In this document: positions 16,836-25,945 of the stretch, one piece after another
Layout: every line of letters begins with the position of its first letter
Numbering within the stretch: position 1 is the stretch's first letter
Origin: Ignavibacteria bacterium
GTDB lineage: Bacteria > Bacteroidota > Ignavibacteria > Ignavibacteriales > Melioribacteraceae
Reading direction: 5' to 3'
Assembly (NCBI GenBank): GCA_009773205.1
Contig: WPAE01000026.1
Location: forward strand, 1 to 55,905
DNA: 55,905 nucleotides
Position numbers and translations under genes: made by a program
Notes under the pieces: model-generated
What the model was told of the DNA's origin: nothing
Database searches by the model: none
What the model saw: the letters and a program-made list of their open reading frames with translations, nothing else

Positions 16836-17879
16836 TTATTTTGGTTTGTTTTCAAATAGTAAAGTTTCTTCAAAAATTTCAGCAATAACCGAAGGAGAAG
16901 GTAAATACTTTTTCAACTCTTTAGGAACTTTATTGAAGAGTTTGTAGGTGGCAACTCCAATTGGCTGCGTTGAATCGCGCAAGGCATATTCAACAATTAT
17001 TCTATCTTTATCTTTACATAAAATTAGTCCAATCGAAGAATTTTCATCCGGCAGTTTTACTTTGTCATTCAAAACAGAAAGATAAAACTGCATTTTACCT
17101 GCGTATTCGGGTTTGAACTCACCAACTTTCAACTCTACGGCAAGCAAGCATTTTAATCTTCTGTGATAAAGAAGTAGATCAATAAAAAATTCTTGGCTGC
17201 CAACTTTTAACTTGTATTGATTGCCAATAAACGCAAGATCGCCACCCATTTCAATTAGAAACTTTCTAATGTTATTTATTAATGAAATTTCTAATTGTCG
17301 TTCAGTATGTTCTTCGCCAAGTTCGAGGAAGTCGAATGTGTATTCATCTTTAACTGCTAATTTTGCATGCTTCCTAATTTCGGGTGTAAGTGTTTTATTA
17401 AAGTTCGTCTGGTTATTTAAAGTTTTTTTATAAAGTCCGTTTTCAATTTGGTGAATCAAAACATTTTTTGTCCAGCCAAACTCTTTGGTAATCTTCAAGA
17501 AAAAAGCTCTTTCATTTTCTTCTTTGCACTTTTCCATGATTACCACGTTATGAGCCCAGCCAATTTCTGCCACCATTGGTGGCAGAATTAAGCTGTTACA
17601 ATACTCGGAGTAGAAACTTCTCATTCGCCATAGATTTCGTGAAGATAATCCATTAACTCCAGGAAACTCTTTTTGTAAATCTTCCGATAGATTTTCTACA
17701 ATTGACTTACCCCATCCATGCAGATTTTGATTCTCGACAATTCGCTTTCCAATATTCCAATACAGCTTAATTAGTTCTCGATTGACAGAACGCAAAGCAT
17801 TGTATTGAGCCTTGCGTATTTGTTCCTTTATTTCAAGAAAGAAAGTTTTGTATTCTGTTTTGTTAAGCTTGTCTGCCAT
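16836..17879 (-). CDS. DUF1016/YhcG-like PDDEXK nuclease
   Basis: A 347-residue protein with the DUF1016 N-terminal domain (VNRELIKLYWNIGKRIVE, about 33-50; WGKSIVENLSEDL) and a C-terminal PDDEXK nuclease domain (FFIDLLLYHRRLKCLLAVEL, then K of ELKVGEF, about 232-254). These proteins are scattered by horizontal transfer and often accompany restriction or defence loci. It lies 2 bases after the 2Fe-2S subunit gene and 5 before the PreA-like gene, so it is spliced into the metabolic operon without gaps. It probably arrived as a passenger; a role in purine metabolism is unlikely. Confidence 0.9.
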   Translation of the reverse strand: MADKLNKTEYKTFFLEIKEQIRKAQYNALRSVNRELIKLYWNIGKRIVENQNLHGWGKSIVENLSEDLQKEFPGVNGLSSRNLWRMRSFYSEYCNSLILPPMVAEIGWAHNVVIMEKCKEENERAFFLKITKEFGWTKNVLIHQIENGLYKKTLNNQTNFNKTLTPEIRKHAKLAVKDEYTFDFLELGEEHTERQLEISLINNIRKFLIEMGGDLAFIGNQYKLKVGSQEFFIDLLLYHRRLKCLLAVELKVGEFKPEYAGKMQFYLSVLNDKVKLPDENSSIGLILCKDKDRIIVEYALRDSTQPIGVATYKLFNKVPKELKKYLPSPSVIAEIFEETLLFENKPK

Positions 17880-17881
17880 AT

Positions 17882-18358
17882 CTATAGTTTAGCAGAAGGA
17901 TTTAATTCTTTTGCAGTTTGTTTTACGGCATCAAGAATTTGTTTGTAGCCGGTGCAACGGCACAAATTACCGGCAATTGCATCTTTTATTTCCTCTTCGG
18001 AAGGATTAGAATTTTCTTGCAGCAGCGCATAAGAAGAAAGAACCATTCCCGGCGTACAAAAACCACACTGAACAGCGCCAGCTTGTAAGAAATTTTTCTG
18101 AAGCAAATGAAGTTCTTCTCCGTTTGCAATTCCTTCAATCGTCAAAACTTCGCTTCCAACAACTTGAGAAGCTAACACTAAACAAGAATTAACAGCAACA
18201 CCGTTCATTATCACAGTGCAAGCGCCGCATTCACCAACGCCGCATCCTTCTTTTGTTCCGGTTAGGCTTAGTTTCTCGCGCAGCAAATCAATAAATCGCA
18301 AACTTGGTTCACATACTACAACTGCTTCTTTTCCGTTTAGAGTAAACTTAATTTCCAT
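17882..18358 (-). CDS. Xanthine dehydrogenase-type 2Fe-2S subunit
   Basis: 158 residues with both clusters of the family: the plant-type CGVGECGAC...C loop (about 39-60) and the helical-domain CGFCTPGM plus CRCTGY pair (about 98-135). It passes electrons from the molybdenum site to FAD. Together with 18379-19245 (FAD) and 19242-21620 (Mo) it forms a three-subunit hydroxylase, separate from the two-subunit enzyme at 26509-30188. Stop and start spacings are 2-20 bases, indicating one transcript. In the E. coli locus the counterpart is XdhC. Confidence 0.92.
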   Translation of the reverse strand: MEIKFTLNGKEAVVVCEPSLRFIDLLREKLSLTGTKEGCGVGECGACTVIMNGVAVNSCLVLASQVVGSEVLTIEGIANGEELHLLQKNFLQAGAVQCGFCTPGMVLSSYALLQENSNPSEEEIKDAIAGNLCRCTGYKQILDAVKQTAKELNPSAKL

Positions 18359-18378
18359 ATCAATATCTTGAACATGCT

Positions 18379-19245
18379 TTAGCGTTCAATCCCTTTTAAT
18401 AATTGATAAAACATTTGCTGAACTACAGGCAGCTTGTACGCGCTCGACCAACGCAAACCGGTAACACCTAAAACTTCTTCGCCCATTTTTTTTGCAATGT
18501 TTTTGCAAAGAACGTCTGTCATTATTTTTCCTTTTGCAAATTCTTCCAGTTTTGGGAAGCGCGTTCCAATTGGAGTTACTGCGCCCGAAGCAATTTTAAT
18601 ATCAAGAATTTGTTTTTCTTTTAACGCAATCAAAACAGCTAAGGTTAAACGGCTGATTGCAACAGCGCGTCTTCTTCCTAATTTGTAGAACTCGCCAAAA
18701 TAGTTTTGCTCTTTCTGGGAAATAATAATTCTTGTAACGAGTTCCTCTTTTTGTAATTGAGTTTGATAAGGACCTTTTAGAAATTCTTGCAGGGAAATAA
18801 TTCTTTCAGAATTATGAGATTTGATTTCAATGCTCGTATCATATACTAAAAGCGCCGGGACAGTATCGGCACAAGGAGCGTTGTTTACAAAATTACCTGC
18901 AATAGTTGCTCTGTTTCTAATTTGCTGGCTTCCAACCATTGAAGCTGCTTTTTTCAAGAGCGGAAGCTTTTCTCCAACAATTTTATTGTTACATATTTCT
19001 CCCAAAGTAGTTGCAGCGCCAATCGAAATCGAGCAATCATTTTCTTCTATACCTCTTATTTCAGAAATCCTATTAATATCAACAAGAACATTTGAATCAA
19101 TAAATCTTTTGGAGCCTTGCGTTTTTCCAACTATAACATCAGTTCCGCCGGCAAGAATTTTTGTGTATTCATTATTGTTAGCTAAATATTGCAATGCCTC
19201 TGCTAAAGAATTAGGCGTAAGCACTTCACACTTTAAGTCTATCAT
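18379..19245 (-). CDS. Xanthine dehydrogenase-type FAD subunit
   Basis: 288 residues, the CoxM/XdhB-type FAD protein. The FAD loop LAGGTDVIVG is at about 31-40; QQIRNRATIAGNFVNNAPCAD (about 107-127) is the second flavin motif; and the C-terminal CODH-flavoprotein domain follows. It accepts electrons from the 2Fe-2S subunit. It resembles E. coli YgfM/XdhB. The ATG overlaps the stop of the Mo subunit gene by 4 bases (ATGA), indicating coupled translation and 1:1 stoichiometry. Confidence 0.92.
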   Translation of the reverse strand: MIDLKCEVLTPNSLAEALQYLANNNEYTKILAGGTDVIVGKTQGSKRFIDSNVLVDINRISEIRGIEENDCSISIGAATTLGEICNNKIVGEKLPLLKKAASMVGSQQIRNRATIAGNFVNNAPCADTVPALLVYDTSIEIKSHNSERIISLQEFLKGPYQTQLQKEELVTRIIISQKEQNYFGEFYKLGRRRAVAISRLTLAVLIALKEKQILDIKIASGAVTPIGTRFPKLEEFAKGKIMTDVLCKNIAKKMGEEVLGVTGLRWSSAYKLPVVQQMFYQLLKGIER

Positions 19246-21620
19246 AAGCTGCCTCTTTTCAAATCTTGCGGGCGCAATTTTCTGCCAAGTAAAACCTCTT
19301 CTAAATTAAGAGGAAGATTATAAAATCTTTTGCCAAGTGCGTTGCATACAGCATTTGCAATAGCTGCGGCGCCAAGTTCTAAAGTTGGTTCACCCAAAGA
19401 TTTAGCGCCCCACGCTCCATATTTTTCTTCGCCTTCCAAAAACAACGGCTTAATTTCATCAATATCTTTTGCAGTTGGAATTAAGTACTGATCGAAGTTA
19501 AGCTCGCGTATCATTCCATCTTCACTTGTTACTTCTTCTAAGATTCCATAGCCAGAACCCTGCGTAACTCCGCCATAAACCTGCCCAATTGCACCAAGTC
19601 GGTTAATAACCGTTCCTGGATCATGAACGGCAGTAATTTTATTCAGATAAACTTCGCCGGTTCCGGTGTTTACGCTAACTTCTGCAACTTGGCACCCATA
19701 AACATAAGTAAAGTATGCATCTCCTTGTCCTGAGTGCTCATCCCAAGAAACATCTGGACTTTTATATCTACCAATTACAGAAAGATCAATTCCTTTTTGA
19801 GATGCCAATTTAACTACATCATCAAATTTTGTAATCGCTCCTTTTTTACGCGATAGAACTAAATTCTCTCTGAAAGAGATGAAATCTGAATCATCAACTT
19901 TAAATTCTACTCTAACAACATTTTCTAATTTTTCGAGAAGAAGATCGCAAGCATTTTTTGCTGCCGCAGCGCCCATAAGCGTGCCTCGCGATGCAACTGT
20001 TGGACCGCTGTCATCCATCTTTGATGTATCGCTTTCCAAGAAAGTAATTTTCTCAGAAGATACACCAAGTACTTCGGCAGCAGACATAATTAAAGTCATT
20101 CGCAAACCTTGCCCATTCTCTGCTAGTCCGCTTAGCATTACTATTTTTCCATCTGGTTGAATAGAAACAAAGCAAGAAGATTGATCTAAACCTTCTGCGC
20201 CAAGTGAGCAGCCGCGAAAACTAACTGCAAGACCAATTCCCTTTTTAATCAGTTTCTCGGGTTGAATAAATTGTTCATCCTTAAATATCGGCTGATCAAA
20301 AATATATCCGTTAAGTTCTTCCTGCTTATTTTTATACTCGTTCCACTTTGATGCAAAGTTTGTAAACGCACATGCTTTATCAAGAACCGGAATTAAATTA
20401 ACATCGTGGTCGCGCAATGTTTGTCCTGTTGAAGTAACTGAGCCAAGTTTTAAGCCATTGCGCCTTCTAATTTCATCTGGAGTAATTCCAACTCTAACGG
20501 CAATTTCATCCATAATAGATTCTTGAGCGAAGATTGGCTGTGGCGAGCCAAAGCCGCGCATTGCACCGGTATAGGGATTATTTGTATAAACAGCCCGCAC
20601 ATCGGTATGAACATTTTCAATTGCGTAAGGTCCTGTTGCTTGAACAACAGAGCGCCAAGTAACAAAGGGACTCATCGAGCAATATGCGCCGCCATCAGCA
20701 AGTAAATCAATTTTCATCGCTTTGATTTTGCCGGACTTACTAAAACCAACTTTGTACTTTAAGATATATGGGTGGCGCTTGTAAGATTCAAGAATAGATT
20801 CTTCTCGTGTGTAACGAATTTTTACCGGACACTTTGCTTTTAATGCTGCAACAGTAGCGCGGGATGAAAGCATACACATATTATCATCTTTTCCGCCAAA
20901 CGAACCACCTAGCTGAGCTTGAACAACATGTACTTTTTCTGGAGGGAGATTTAGCACATTACACACAATTCTTCTCGCGCTAAACGGATTTTGAATTGAG
21001 CCGATGATTTTCACGCCGCCATTATCAATAGGCAATGCAATTACTGCTTCGGGCTCAATGTAGGCATGTTCAATTGTTTGTGTTGTGTAAACTTGCTCTA
21101 ATATTTCATCGCTATCGGCAAATCCTTTTTCTACATCGCCTTTATGTAACGGATGATGACAAATTAAATTAGTTCCAAACTCGGGATGAATAAGCAATGC
21201 TGTCTCTTCAAGCGCTTTTGCCGGGTTAGTTAGTGTCGGAAGTGCTGTGTAATCAACTTTTATACTCTTTACTAATTCTCTTAGTTCGTTTTCATCCTCG
21301 CCAAGAATCATAGCCAGAACATCGCCCGGTGTTACAACTTTTTCGTCACAGAAAACCGGCTGATCATTTTTAATTATTCCAATTTTCTTTGAAGCGGGCA
21401 CGTCTTGTGAAGTAATTATTGCTTTAACAGATGGATTGTTGATAACTGCGGAAAAATCTATAGAGTTGATTGCTGCGTGAGTTGCTGGAATGCGTAGCAT
21501 AGCCGAATGAAGCATTCCATCGAATTTGTAATCATCGGCAAACATTGCTCTGCCCGTAATTTTTTCTAATCCATCTTCGCGGACGAGCGATTTGCCAACA
21601 ACCGAAAAATCTTTGTTCAT
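19242..21620 (-). CDS. Xanthine dehydrogenase-type molybdopterin subunit (XdhA/XdhD-like)
   Basis: This 792-residue molybdenum hydroxylase large subunit starts with the hammerhead domain (GKSLVREDGLEKITGRAMFADD) and contains QLGGSFGGKDD (cofactor Gln loop), ESYKRHPYILKYK, the substrate-site AMRGFGSPQP with its Arg, and SLGEPTLELGAA with the catalytic Glu. It hydroxylates a purine-like heterocycle. It is distinct from the second large subunit at 26509-28779 (SFGGKDD versus GFGGKED; GEPTLE versus GEPPFL), so the two probably attack different ring positions or substrates (inference). A GAAAGGA ribosome site precedes the ATG at 21620. Confidence 0.92.
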   Translation of the reverse strand: MNKDFSVVGKSLVREDGLEKITGRAMFADDYKFDGMLHSAMLRIPATHAAINSIDFSAVINNPSVKAIITSQDVPASKKIGIIKNDQPVFCDEKVVTPGDVLAMILGEDENELRELVKSIKVDYTALPTLTNPAKALEETALLIHPEFGTNLICHHPLHKGDVEKGFADSDEILEQVYTTQTIEHAYIEPEAVIALPIDNGGVKIIGSIQNPFSARRIVCNVLNLPPEKVHVVQAQLGGSFGGKDDNMCMLSSRATVAALKAKCPVKIRYTREESILESYKRHPYILKYKVGFSKSGKIKAMKIDLLADGGAYCSMSPFVTWRSVVQATGPYAIENVHTDVRAVYTNNPYTGAMRGFGSPQPIFAQESIMDEIAVRVGITPDEIRRRNGLKLGSVTSTGQTLRDHDVNLIPVLDKACAFTNFASKWNEYKNKQEELNGYIFDQPIFKDEQFIQPEKLIKKGIGLAVSFRGCSLGAEGLDQSSCFVSIQPDGKIVMLSGLAENGQGLRMTLIMSAAEVLGVSSEKITFLESDTSKMDDSGPTVASRGTLMGAAAAKNACDLLLEKLENVVRVEFKVDDSDFISFRENLVLSRKKGAITKFDDVVKLASQKGIDLSVIGRYKSPDVSWDEHSGQGDAYFTYVYGCQVAEVSVNTGTGEVYLNKITAVHDPGTVINRLGAIGQVYGGVTQGSGYGILEEVTSEDGMIRELNFDQYLIPTAKDIDEIKPLFLEGEEKYGAWGAKSLGEPTLELGAAAIANAVCNALGKRFYNLPLNLEEVLLGRKLRPQDLKRGSL

Positions 21621-21648
21621 TCCTTTCTCAATTTGATATTGAAAGAAT

Positions 21649-22974
21649 TTATTTCAGCTTATTATATAACCTTTCACCTTCTTGAAAAATCTGGCTGCGA
21701 ACTTCTTCTATTTCTTCGTTTATATATTGAAAATTTTTCATTAAAAATTTTCCCTTTTGAACAACACTCAAAATTCGGGCTTCTAAAATACCATAAATAA
21801 AATGTCCCCAGAAATTTTCTTTATTTATTGGAGTTGGCGGCACGTAATCCCAAACAATAAAATCGGCACGCTCTTTTTCCATCAGAGAAGTAAAATCATT
21901 AAAATATTTTTTTACAAAATTATTTTGGTCGAAATAGATTTTCTTAATCAAAGAGAAAGATTGCTCGCTGCTCATTCCTTGATTTCTAGAAATTAAAAAT
22001 AGCTGCTTAAAAGAGCGGGCAATATTAGAATGCATTCCGTCAGTTCCAATTAACAAAGGAATTGGGTTAGGAATTTTTGTAAACTGAGGCATTCCAACAG
22101 AATTGTTCATGTTGGAATCAAGACAAAAAGCAATTGCGCTATCCGCCTCAATAATTTTTAGATAATCTTTTTGCTGCAGATGTACTCCATGAACAAGAAT
22201 ACTTTTATCGTTCATCAACTTATATTTTTTCAAACGGCTTACAGGAAGTGCGCCGGAGTATTCCATGCTAAGCCTATTATCACTTTCGTCTTCAGCAACA
22301 TGAATATGAATTCCCCAGTTTTTTCCTAAAACCTTTTTTGCTTCAAGTAATGTTTCGTCAGAAATTGTAAACGAGGCATGCAAGCCAAGCATAGCTTTGA
22401 AATTCTCATTCGCATCATTTAAGAAACTAACATTCTCGCTTAGCCCATCAACAGCGCTTGATGAACTGTTTCTATCGGTCGTTTCAAAACATAAAACACC
22501 GCGCAAAGAAAAATCATCTAGAACATTCTTAATTACATTTAAACTGTTCTTTATTTCAGACTGTGAAGAATGATGATCGAAAATATATGTTACCCCGTTT
22601 TGTATTGAATCTATTGCCGCAGCTTGTGCCGATGCTTTAATCATATCGCGGTCCAGCGCACGGTCGAGCTTCCACCAGAGGTTTTTCAAAACATTTTGAA
22701 AAGAATCGAACTTACCTTTAAGCGGCAATCCCTTTGCTAATCTCGAATAGATATGATCATGAAAATTTACGTTTGGAATTGTTAATACTCTTCCAAATGC
22801 ATTGTAAGAATCTTTGCCAACTCTTGTTGGGTTTTTTAGAAAGGAAAAAAAATTCTTTGGGCGTATTTTACTAATTATACCACTAGTGATAAGCAGATCG
22901 CCAAAGAATGGAATTACTTCGGTTTCCACAACGGAACAAATCCAAGCATTTTCGATAGTAAGATTATTTTTCAT
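21649..22974 (-). CDS. ssnA: SsnA-type amidohydrolase
   Basis: A 441-residue metal-dependent hydrolase of the guanine-deaminase/chlorohydrolase group. Metal ligands are visible in NFHDH (H72, H74), HIHVAEDESDN, LVHGVHL and GTDGMHSN (final Asp). KGLPLKGKFDSFQNVLKNLW matches the SsnA subgroup found in purine-catabolic loci. Likely reaction: deamination or ring hydrolysis of an aminopurine or oxopurine (inference). The start is well supported by AAGGAG 8 bases before the ATG at 22974. It sits between the hydantoinase-like gene and the three-subunit hydroxylase. Confidence 0.88.
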   Translation of the reverse strand: MKNNLTIENAWICSVVETEVIPFFGDLLITSGIISKIRPKNFFSFLKNPTRVGKDSYNAFGRVLTIPNVNFHDHIYSRLAKGLPLKGKFDSFQNVLKNLWWKLDRALDRDMIKASAQAAAIDSIQNGVTYIFDHHSSQSEIKNSLNVIKNVLDDFSLRGVLCFETTDRNSSSSAVDGLSENVSFLNDANENFKAMLGLHASFTISDETLLEAKKVLGKNWGIHIHVAEDESDNRLSMEYSGALPVSRLKKYKLMNDKSILVHGVHLQQKDYLKIIEADSAIAFCLDSNMNNSVGMPQFTKIPNPIPLLIGTDGMHSNIARSFKQLFLISRNQGMSSEQSFSLIKKIYFDQNNFVKKYFNDFTSLMEKERADFIVWDYVPPTPINKENFWGHFIYGILEARILSVVQKGKFLMKNFQYINEEIEEVRSQIFQEGERLYNKLK

Positions 22975-22991
22975 AGCTTACTCCTTTTATA

Positions 22992-24359
22992 CTATTGAAG
23001 ACTCCCGCTTAAGTATCGTTCTTTAATTACAGCACTAAACATTACTCCTTCAAACGGCGTGTATTTCCCCTTCGAGTGCATATTCTTAGCCTGAACAATT
23101 TCAGAATTCCAGAGGTCAACCAAAACTAAATCCGCGTCATTCCCAACATCTAAACTTCCTTTTCCTTTTAAGTTGAAAAACTTAGATGCATTTGTAGAAA
23201 TCAATTCTATAGTTCGTTGAAGAGAAAGTCTTCCAGACAAAAATCCTTCGCTCAACATAAACGGCACTCTATGCTCTACGCCAGGAATTCCTCCATAGAT
23301 TTTCCAAAAATTATCTCCAGCTTTATCAATTTCTGGAATGCAGCCCGCGTGGTCTGTTGTTACAAACTCAATAGAATTATCTTTCAAACCATTCCATAAA
23401 GCATTCTTGTCTTCCTCAAATTTTACCGGCGGAGCGGTTTTTAAGAATGCACTAATGTGTTCGTTTTCAAAATCCTTTTGTGTAAAGTGTAAATAGTGGG
23501 GACAAGTTTCTGTTGTAATACAAATTCCTTTTTCTTGAGCTTGCTTTATTGAATTCAAAGCTAAGGCCGAGCTGAGATGAACAATGTGAACTCTGCATCC
23601 GGTTTTTTCCGAAATTCTAATCATTTGTTCAACAGCCTCAAGTTCCGATTGAACATCGCGAGATTCGCAATAGGCTTTCCAATCATTTCTATTGTGAGCT
23701 TTGAAATTTTTCTCGCGCGAAGAGACCAACATTTTATCTTCTGCATGAACTGCCATTGGAAGTTCGGTTTTTTTAATCTTAGCAGCAACAAGCTCTATTT
23801 GTTCATAAGTTAAATCTGCGAAAGTTTCCATTCCGCTAATTACATAAACTTTAAAACCCACAACACCGGCTACAGCTAGTTCGTTGATATTTTTTTCGAC
23901 TTGTACTATATCAAAATTACAGCCGCCAACTCCTCCCCAAAAAAAGGAATTTACTTTGCCAAGTTCTTTAAGCGCTCTTTTTTTAGTTTCAAAATTTTCA
24001 GCGTTCGAGACTGGCGGCAGCGATGTACAAGGCATATCAATTACGGTTGTGGTTCCGCCAAATATTGCCGCACTTGATGCATGTGTAAAATCTTCTCTTG
24101 CTTCAAAACCAGGAGTATTAAAATGCACGTGTGGATCAACTCCGCCGGGAATTGCAAGAATCAAATTTTTGCAATCGTCTTTCGAGACAAACTCGCCAAG
24201 AATTTCATCTCGTTTCTCAATCTGCTTTATTTCGCTCCATTCAAATTCGCAGTCTGAGATGAATTTAATTTCTTGAATTTTTTCATCGTAGAGTATATTG
24301 CAAAGTTTAAGTTTGTTATCCCTTGATGAAATAAGGACGTTCTTAATTGTTTTTATCAT
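22992..24359 (-). CDS. Allantoinase/dihydropyrimidinase-like cyclic amidohydrolase (HyuA-like)
   Basis: 455 residues. Metal-site motifs: DPHVHF (H77, H79), the carbamylated lysine in VGFKVYV (about K170), MAVHAED (H205), VHIVHLSS (H261) and TTDHAG (Asp). This is the allantoinase/hydantoinase fold that opens five- or six-membered cyclic amides. GGVDPHVHFNTPG and the loop VEHRVP lean towards allantoinase rather than dihydropyrimidinase. In the E. coli locus the equivalent is hyuA. It probably opens an imidazolone or hydantoin-type intermediate (inference). Sixteen bases separate it from the PLP enzyme gene upstream. Confidence 0.88.
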   Translation of the reverse strand: MIKTIKNVLISSRDNKLKLCNILYDEKIQEIKFISDCEFEWSEIKQIEKRDEILGEFVSKDDCKNLILAIPGGVDPHVHFNTPGFEAREDFTHASSAAIFGGTTTVIDMPCTSLPPVSNAENFETKKRALKELGKVNSFFWGGVGGCNFDIVQVEKNINELAVAGVVGFKVYVISGMETFADLTYEQIELVAAKIKKTELPMAVHAEDKMLVSSREKNFKAHNRNDWKAYCESRDVQSELEAVEQMIRISEKTGCRVHIVHLSSALALNSIKQAQEKGICITTETCPHYLHFTQKDFENEHISAFLKTAPPVKFEEDKNALWNGLKDNSIEFVTTDHAGCIPEIDKAGDNFWKIYGGIPGVEHRVPFMLSEGFLSGRLSLQRTIELISTNASKFFNLKGKGSLDVGNDADLVLVDLWNSEIVQAKNMHSKGKYTPFEGVMFSAVIKERYLSGSLQ

Positions 24360-24375
24360 AGTCAGTTCTTATAGT

Positions 24376-25836
24376 TTACAAGCAAACTTTGGTGTTGAAT
24401 TCACCAATTAATTTATCCCATTCCGGAACAATCGAAAATCTTTCATTCCAGTAGTTTTCATCATACCATTGTGCATTTAGTTCTTCAACCGTTTTTCCTT
24501 GCTGTTCTACCCAAGTAAAATATTTCAAATTGTGAATTCGCTTTTTATCTTGATAACTGAGTTCTGTAAAATTATCTGTTGATTGCTTCTTCAAAACAGA
24601 ATACCAATCTTTATCGGCTTGATGAGCAGAATAAGTTCCCCACATTTTATTCATCTCTTCTAAGCGTGAACCGTAAAGCTCTACAGAGTCTGTAAAAATT
24701 GTGAAGATTATATCATTCTCATTCATCTCGTAATACTTTGCAAGTTTGATTGCGCTTATCACATTGCTTATTCCGGAAACTCCAAGCCAAGAAAGTTTTG
24801 AAATTGTTTCTTCATCAACGCCAAGCTGTCGCAAATATTTTTGCCCCTCTTGTTCGTTGAATAAGCGTAAAATTCTTAATGGATCTTCATCATCAATTGC
24901 AGCAACTGTGTCCGTATTCTTAACATTGTGAACCCAAGGAATATGTTTGTCTCCAATTCCTTCTATACGATGAGCGCCATAGCCGTTAAATAAAAGAGTT
25001 GGACACTGAAGAGCTTCGCTTGCCGTAACTCTTAGTAAAGGAAAACTCTCGCGCAAATAATCGCCCGCAGCAATTGTTCCTGCAGAGCCGGTTGCGCTAA
25101 CATATCCGCTCAAACGCTGGCTTTCTTTTTTTAATTGATTAAACAAAGATTCTATTGTAAAGCCGGTAACTTCGTAATGCCAAATCGGATTTCCCATTTG
25201 CGCAAACTGATTGAAGATTAAGTATTGATCGCTTTTGTTTTCAAGCTCGTGACATTTATCATAAATTTCCTTCACGTTGCTTTCGCATCCGTAAGTAGCA
25301 TAAATTTCCGCACCCATATTTTTCAACCAATCAAATCTTTCTTTGCTCATTTCTTCGGGAAGAATTGCAACTCCATCAACAGCAAGCAAGCGGGAATTAA
25401 AAACACCGCCGCGGCAGTAGTTGCCTGTTGAAGGCCAAACTGCTTTGTGATACTCCGGATTGAATCTCCCAGTAACTAAGTATGGAGCGAGACAACCGTA
25501 AGTTGCTCCAACTTTGTGAGCGCCGGTCGGGAAAAACTTTCCAACCAACCCAACTATGCGAGCTTTCACTCCTGTGATTTCGCATGGAATCTCGAGATAA
25601 TTTATTTGCCCAACACCACCGGTCTTTGCATCGTTTCGCCAATTAATTCTAAACAGATTAAGCGGATTAATTTCCTGCATTTCAACCTTTGGCAATTGAT
25701 TTTTAATTGTTTGAGGAATTGTATCTGGATTTTTTAGCTCGCTAAACTTTGGTAAAATAATTTTCTTCTCTTTACATCGTTTAATCGTTTTGTTTAAATA
25801 ATCTTCGTTTTCAATTTTCCAAGAAAAACTTTCCAT
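24376..25836 (-). CDS. Fold-type II PLP enzyme, cysteine-synthase/TrpB-like, unusually long
   Basis: Start chosen at ATG 25836: GGAG lies 6 bases upstream, while an earlier in-frame start at 25896 would add 20 residues encoded by a REP palindrome. The 486-residue product has FPTGAHKVGATYG with the PLP Lys at about K108, PSTGNYCRGG as phosphate loop, and a second glycine loop SATGSAGTIAAGDY. It is about 80 residues longer than diaminopropionate ammonia-lyase (YgeX) and not a close match in sequence. It occupies the genomic position of YgeX, so a related lyase function is an attractive inference, but the substrate is unknown. Confidence 0.75.
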   Translation of the reverse strand: MESFSWKIENEDYLNKTIKRCKEKKIILPKFSELKNPDTIPQTIKNQLPKVEMQEINPLNLFRINWRNDAKTGGVGQINYLEIPCEITGVKARIVGLVGKFFPTGAHKVGATYGCLAPYLVTGRFNPEYHKAVWPSTGNYCRGGVFNSRLLAVDGVAILPEEMSKERFDWLKNMGAEIYATYGCESNVKEIYDKCHELENKSDQYLIFNQFAQMGNPIWHYEVTGFTIESLFNQLKKESQRLSGYVSATGSAGTIAAGDYLRESFPLLRVTASEALQCPTLLFNGYGAHRIEGIGDKHIPWVHNVKNTDTVAAIDDEDPLRILRLFNEQEGQKYLRQLGVDEETISKLSWLGVSGISNVISAIKLAKYYEMNENDIIFTIFTDSVELYGSRLEEMNKMWGTYSAHQADKDWYSVLKKQSTDNFTELSYQDKKRIHNLKYFTWVEQQGKTVEELNAQWYDENYWNERFSIVPEWDKLIGEFNTKVCL

Positions 25837-25864
25837 CTGATCTCCATTTTGATTATTTGTGGTG

Positions 25865-25881
25865 ATAGGTCTAAGACCTAT
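25865..25881. repeat. REP-like palindrome 1 (RAYT-associated)
   Basis: ATAGGTC-TAA-GACCTAT, a perfect 7-bp stem with a 3-base loop. It lies upstream of the PLP-enzyme start and 3' of the RAYT gene. Confidence 0.75.
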
Positions 25882-25917
25882 TATTACGTTTGCCATTAAA
25901 TCGTTTCGTTAATTATA

Positions 25918-25940
25918 GTGATAGGTCTAAGACATATCAC
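25918..25940. repeat. REP-like palindrome 2 (RAYT-associated)
   Basis: GTGATAGGTC-TAA-GACATATCAC, the same palindrome extended to a 10-bp stem with one mismatch. It directly follows the RAYT stop. Confidence 0.75.
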
Positions 25941-25945
25941 TACCA

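Noticed and set aside
17882-21620. Carbon monoxide dehydrogenase (CoxSML) instead of a purine hydroxylase
   Set aside because: The subunit layout is similar, but the large subunit has the SFGGKDD and AMRGFGSPQP signatures of purine-type enzymes and not the CoxL AYRCSFR active-site loop; the neighbours are purine-type genes.
25837-25896. Longer N-terminus for the PLP enzyme
   Set aside because: These 20 codons overlap the REP palindrome and lack a ribosome site, whereas the ATG at 25836 has GGAG upstream.
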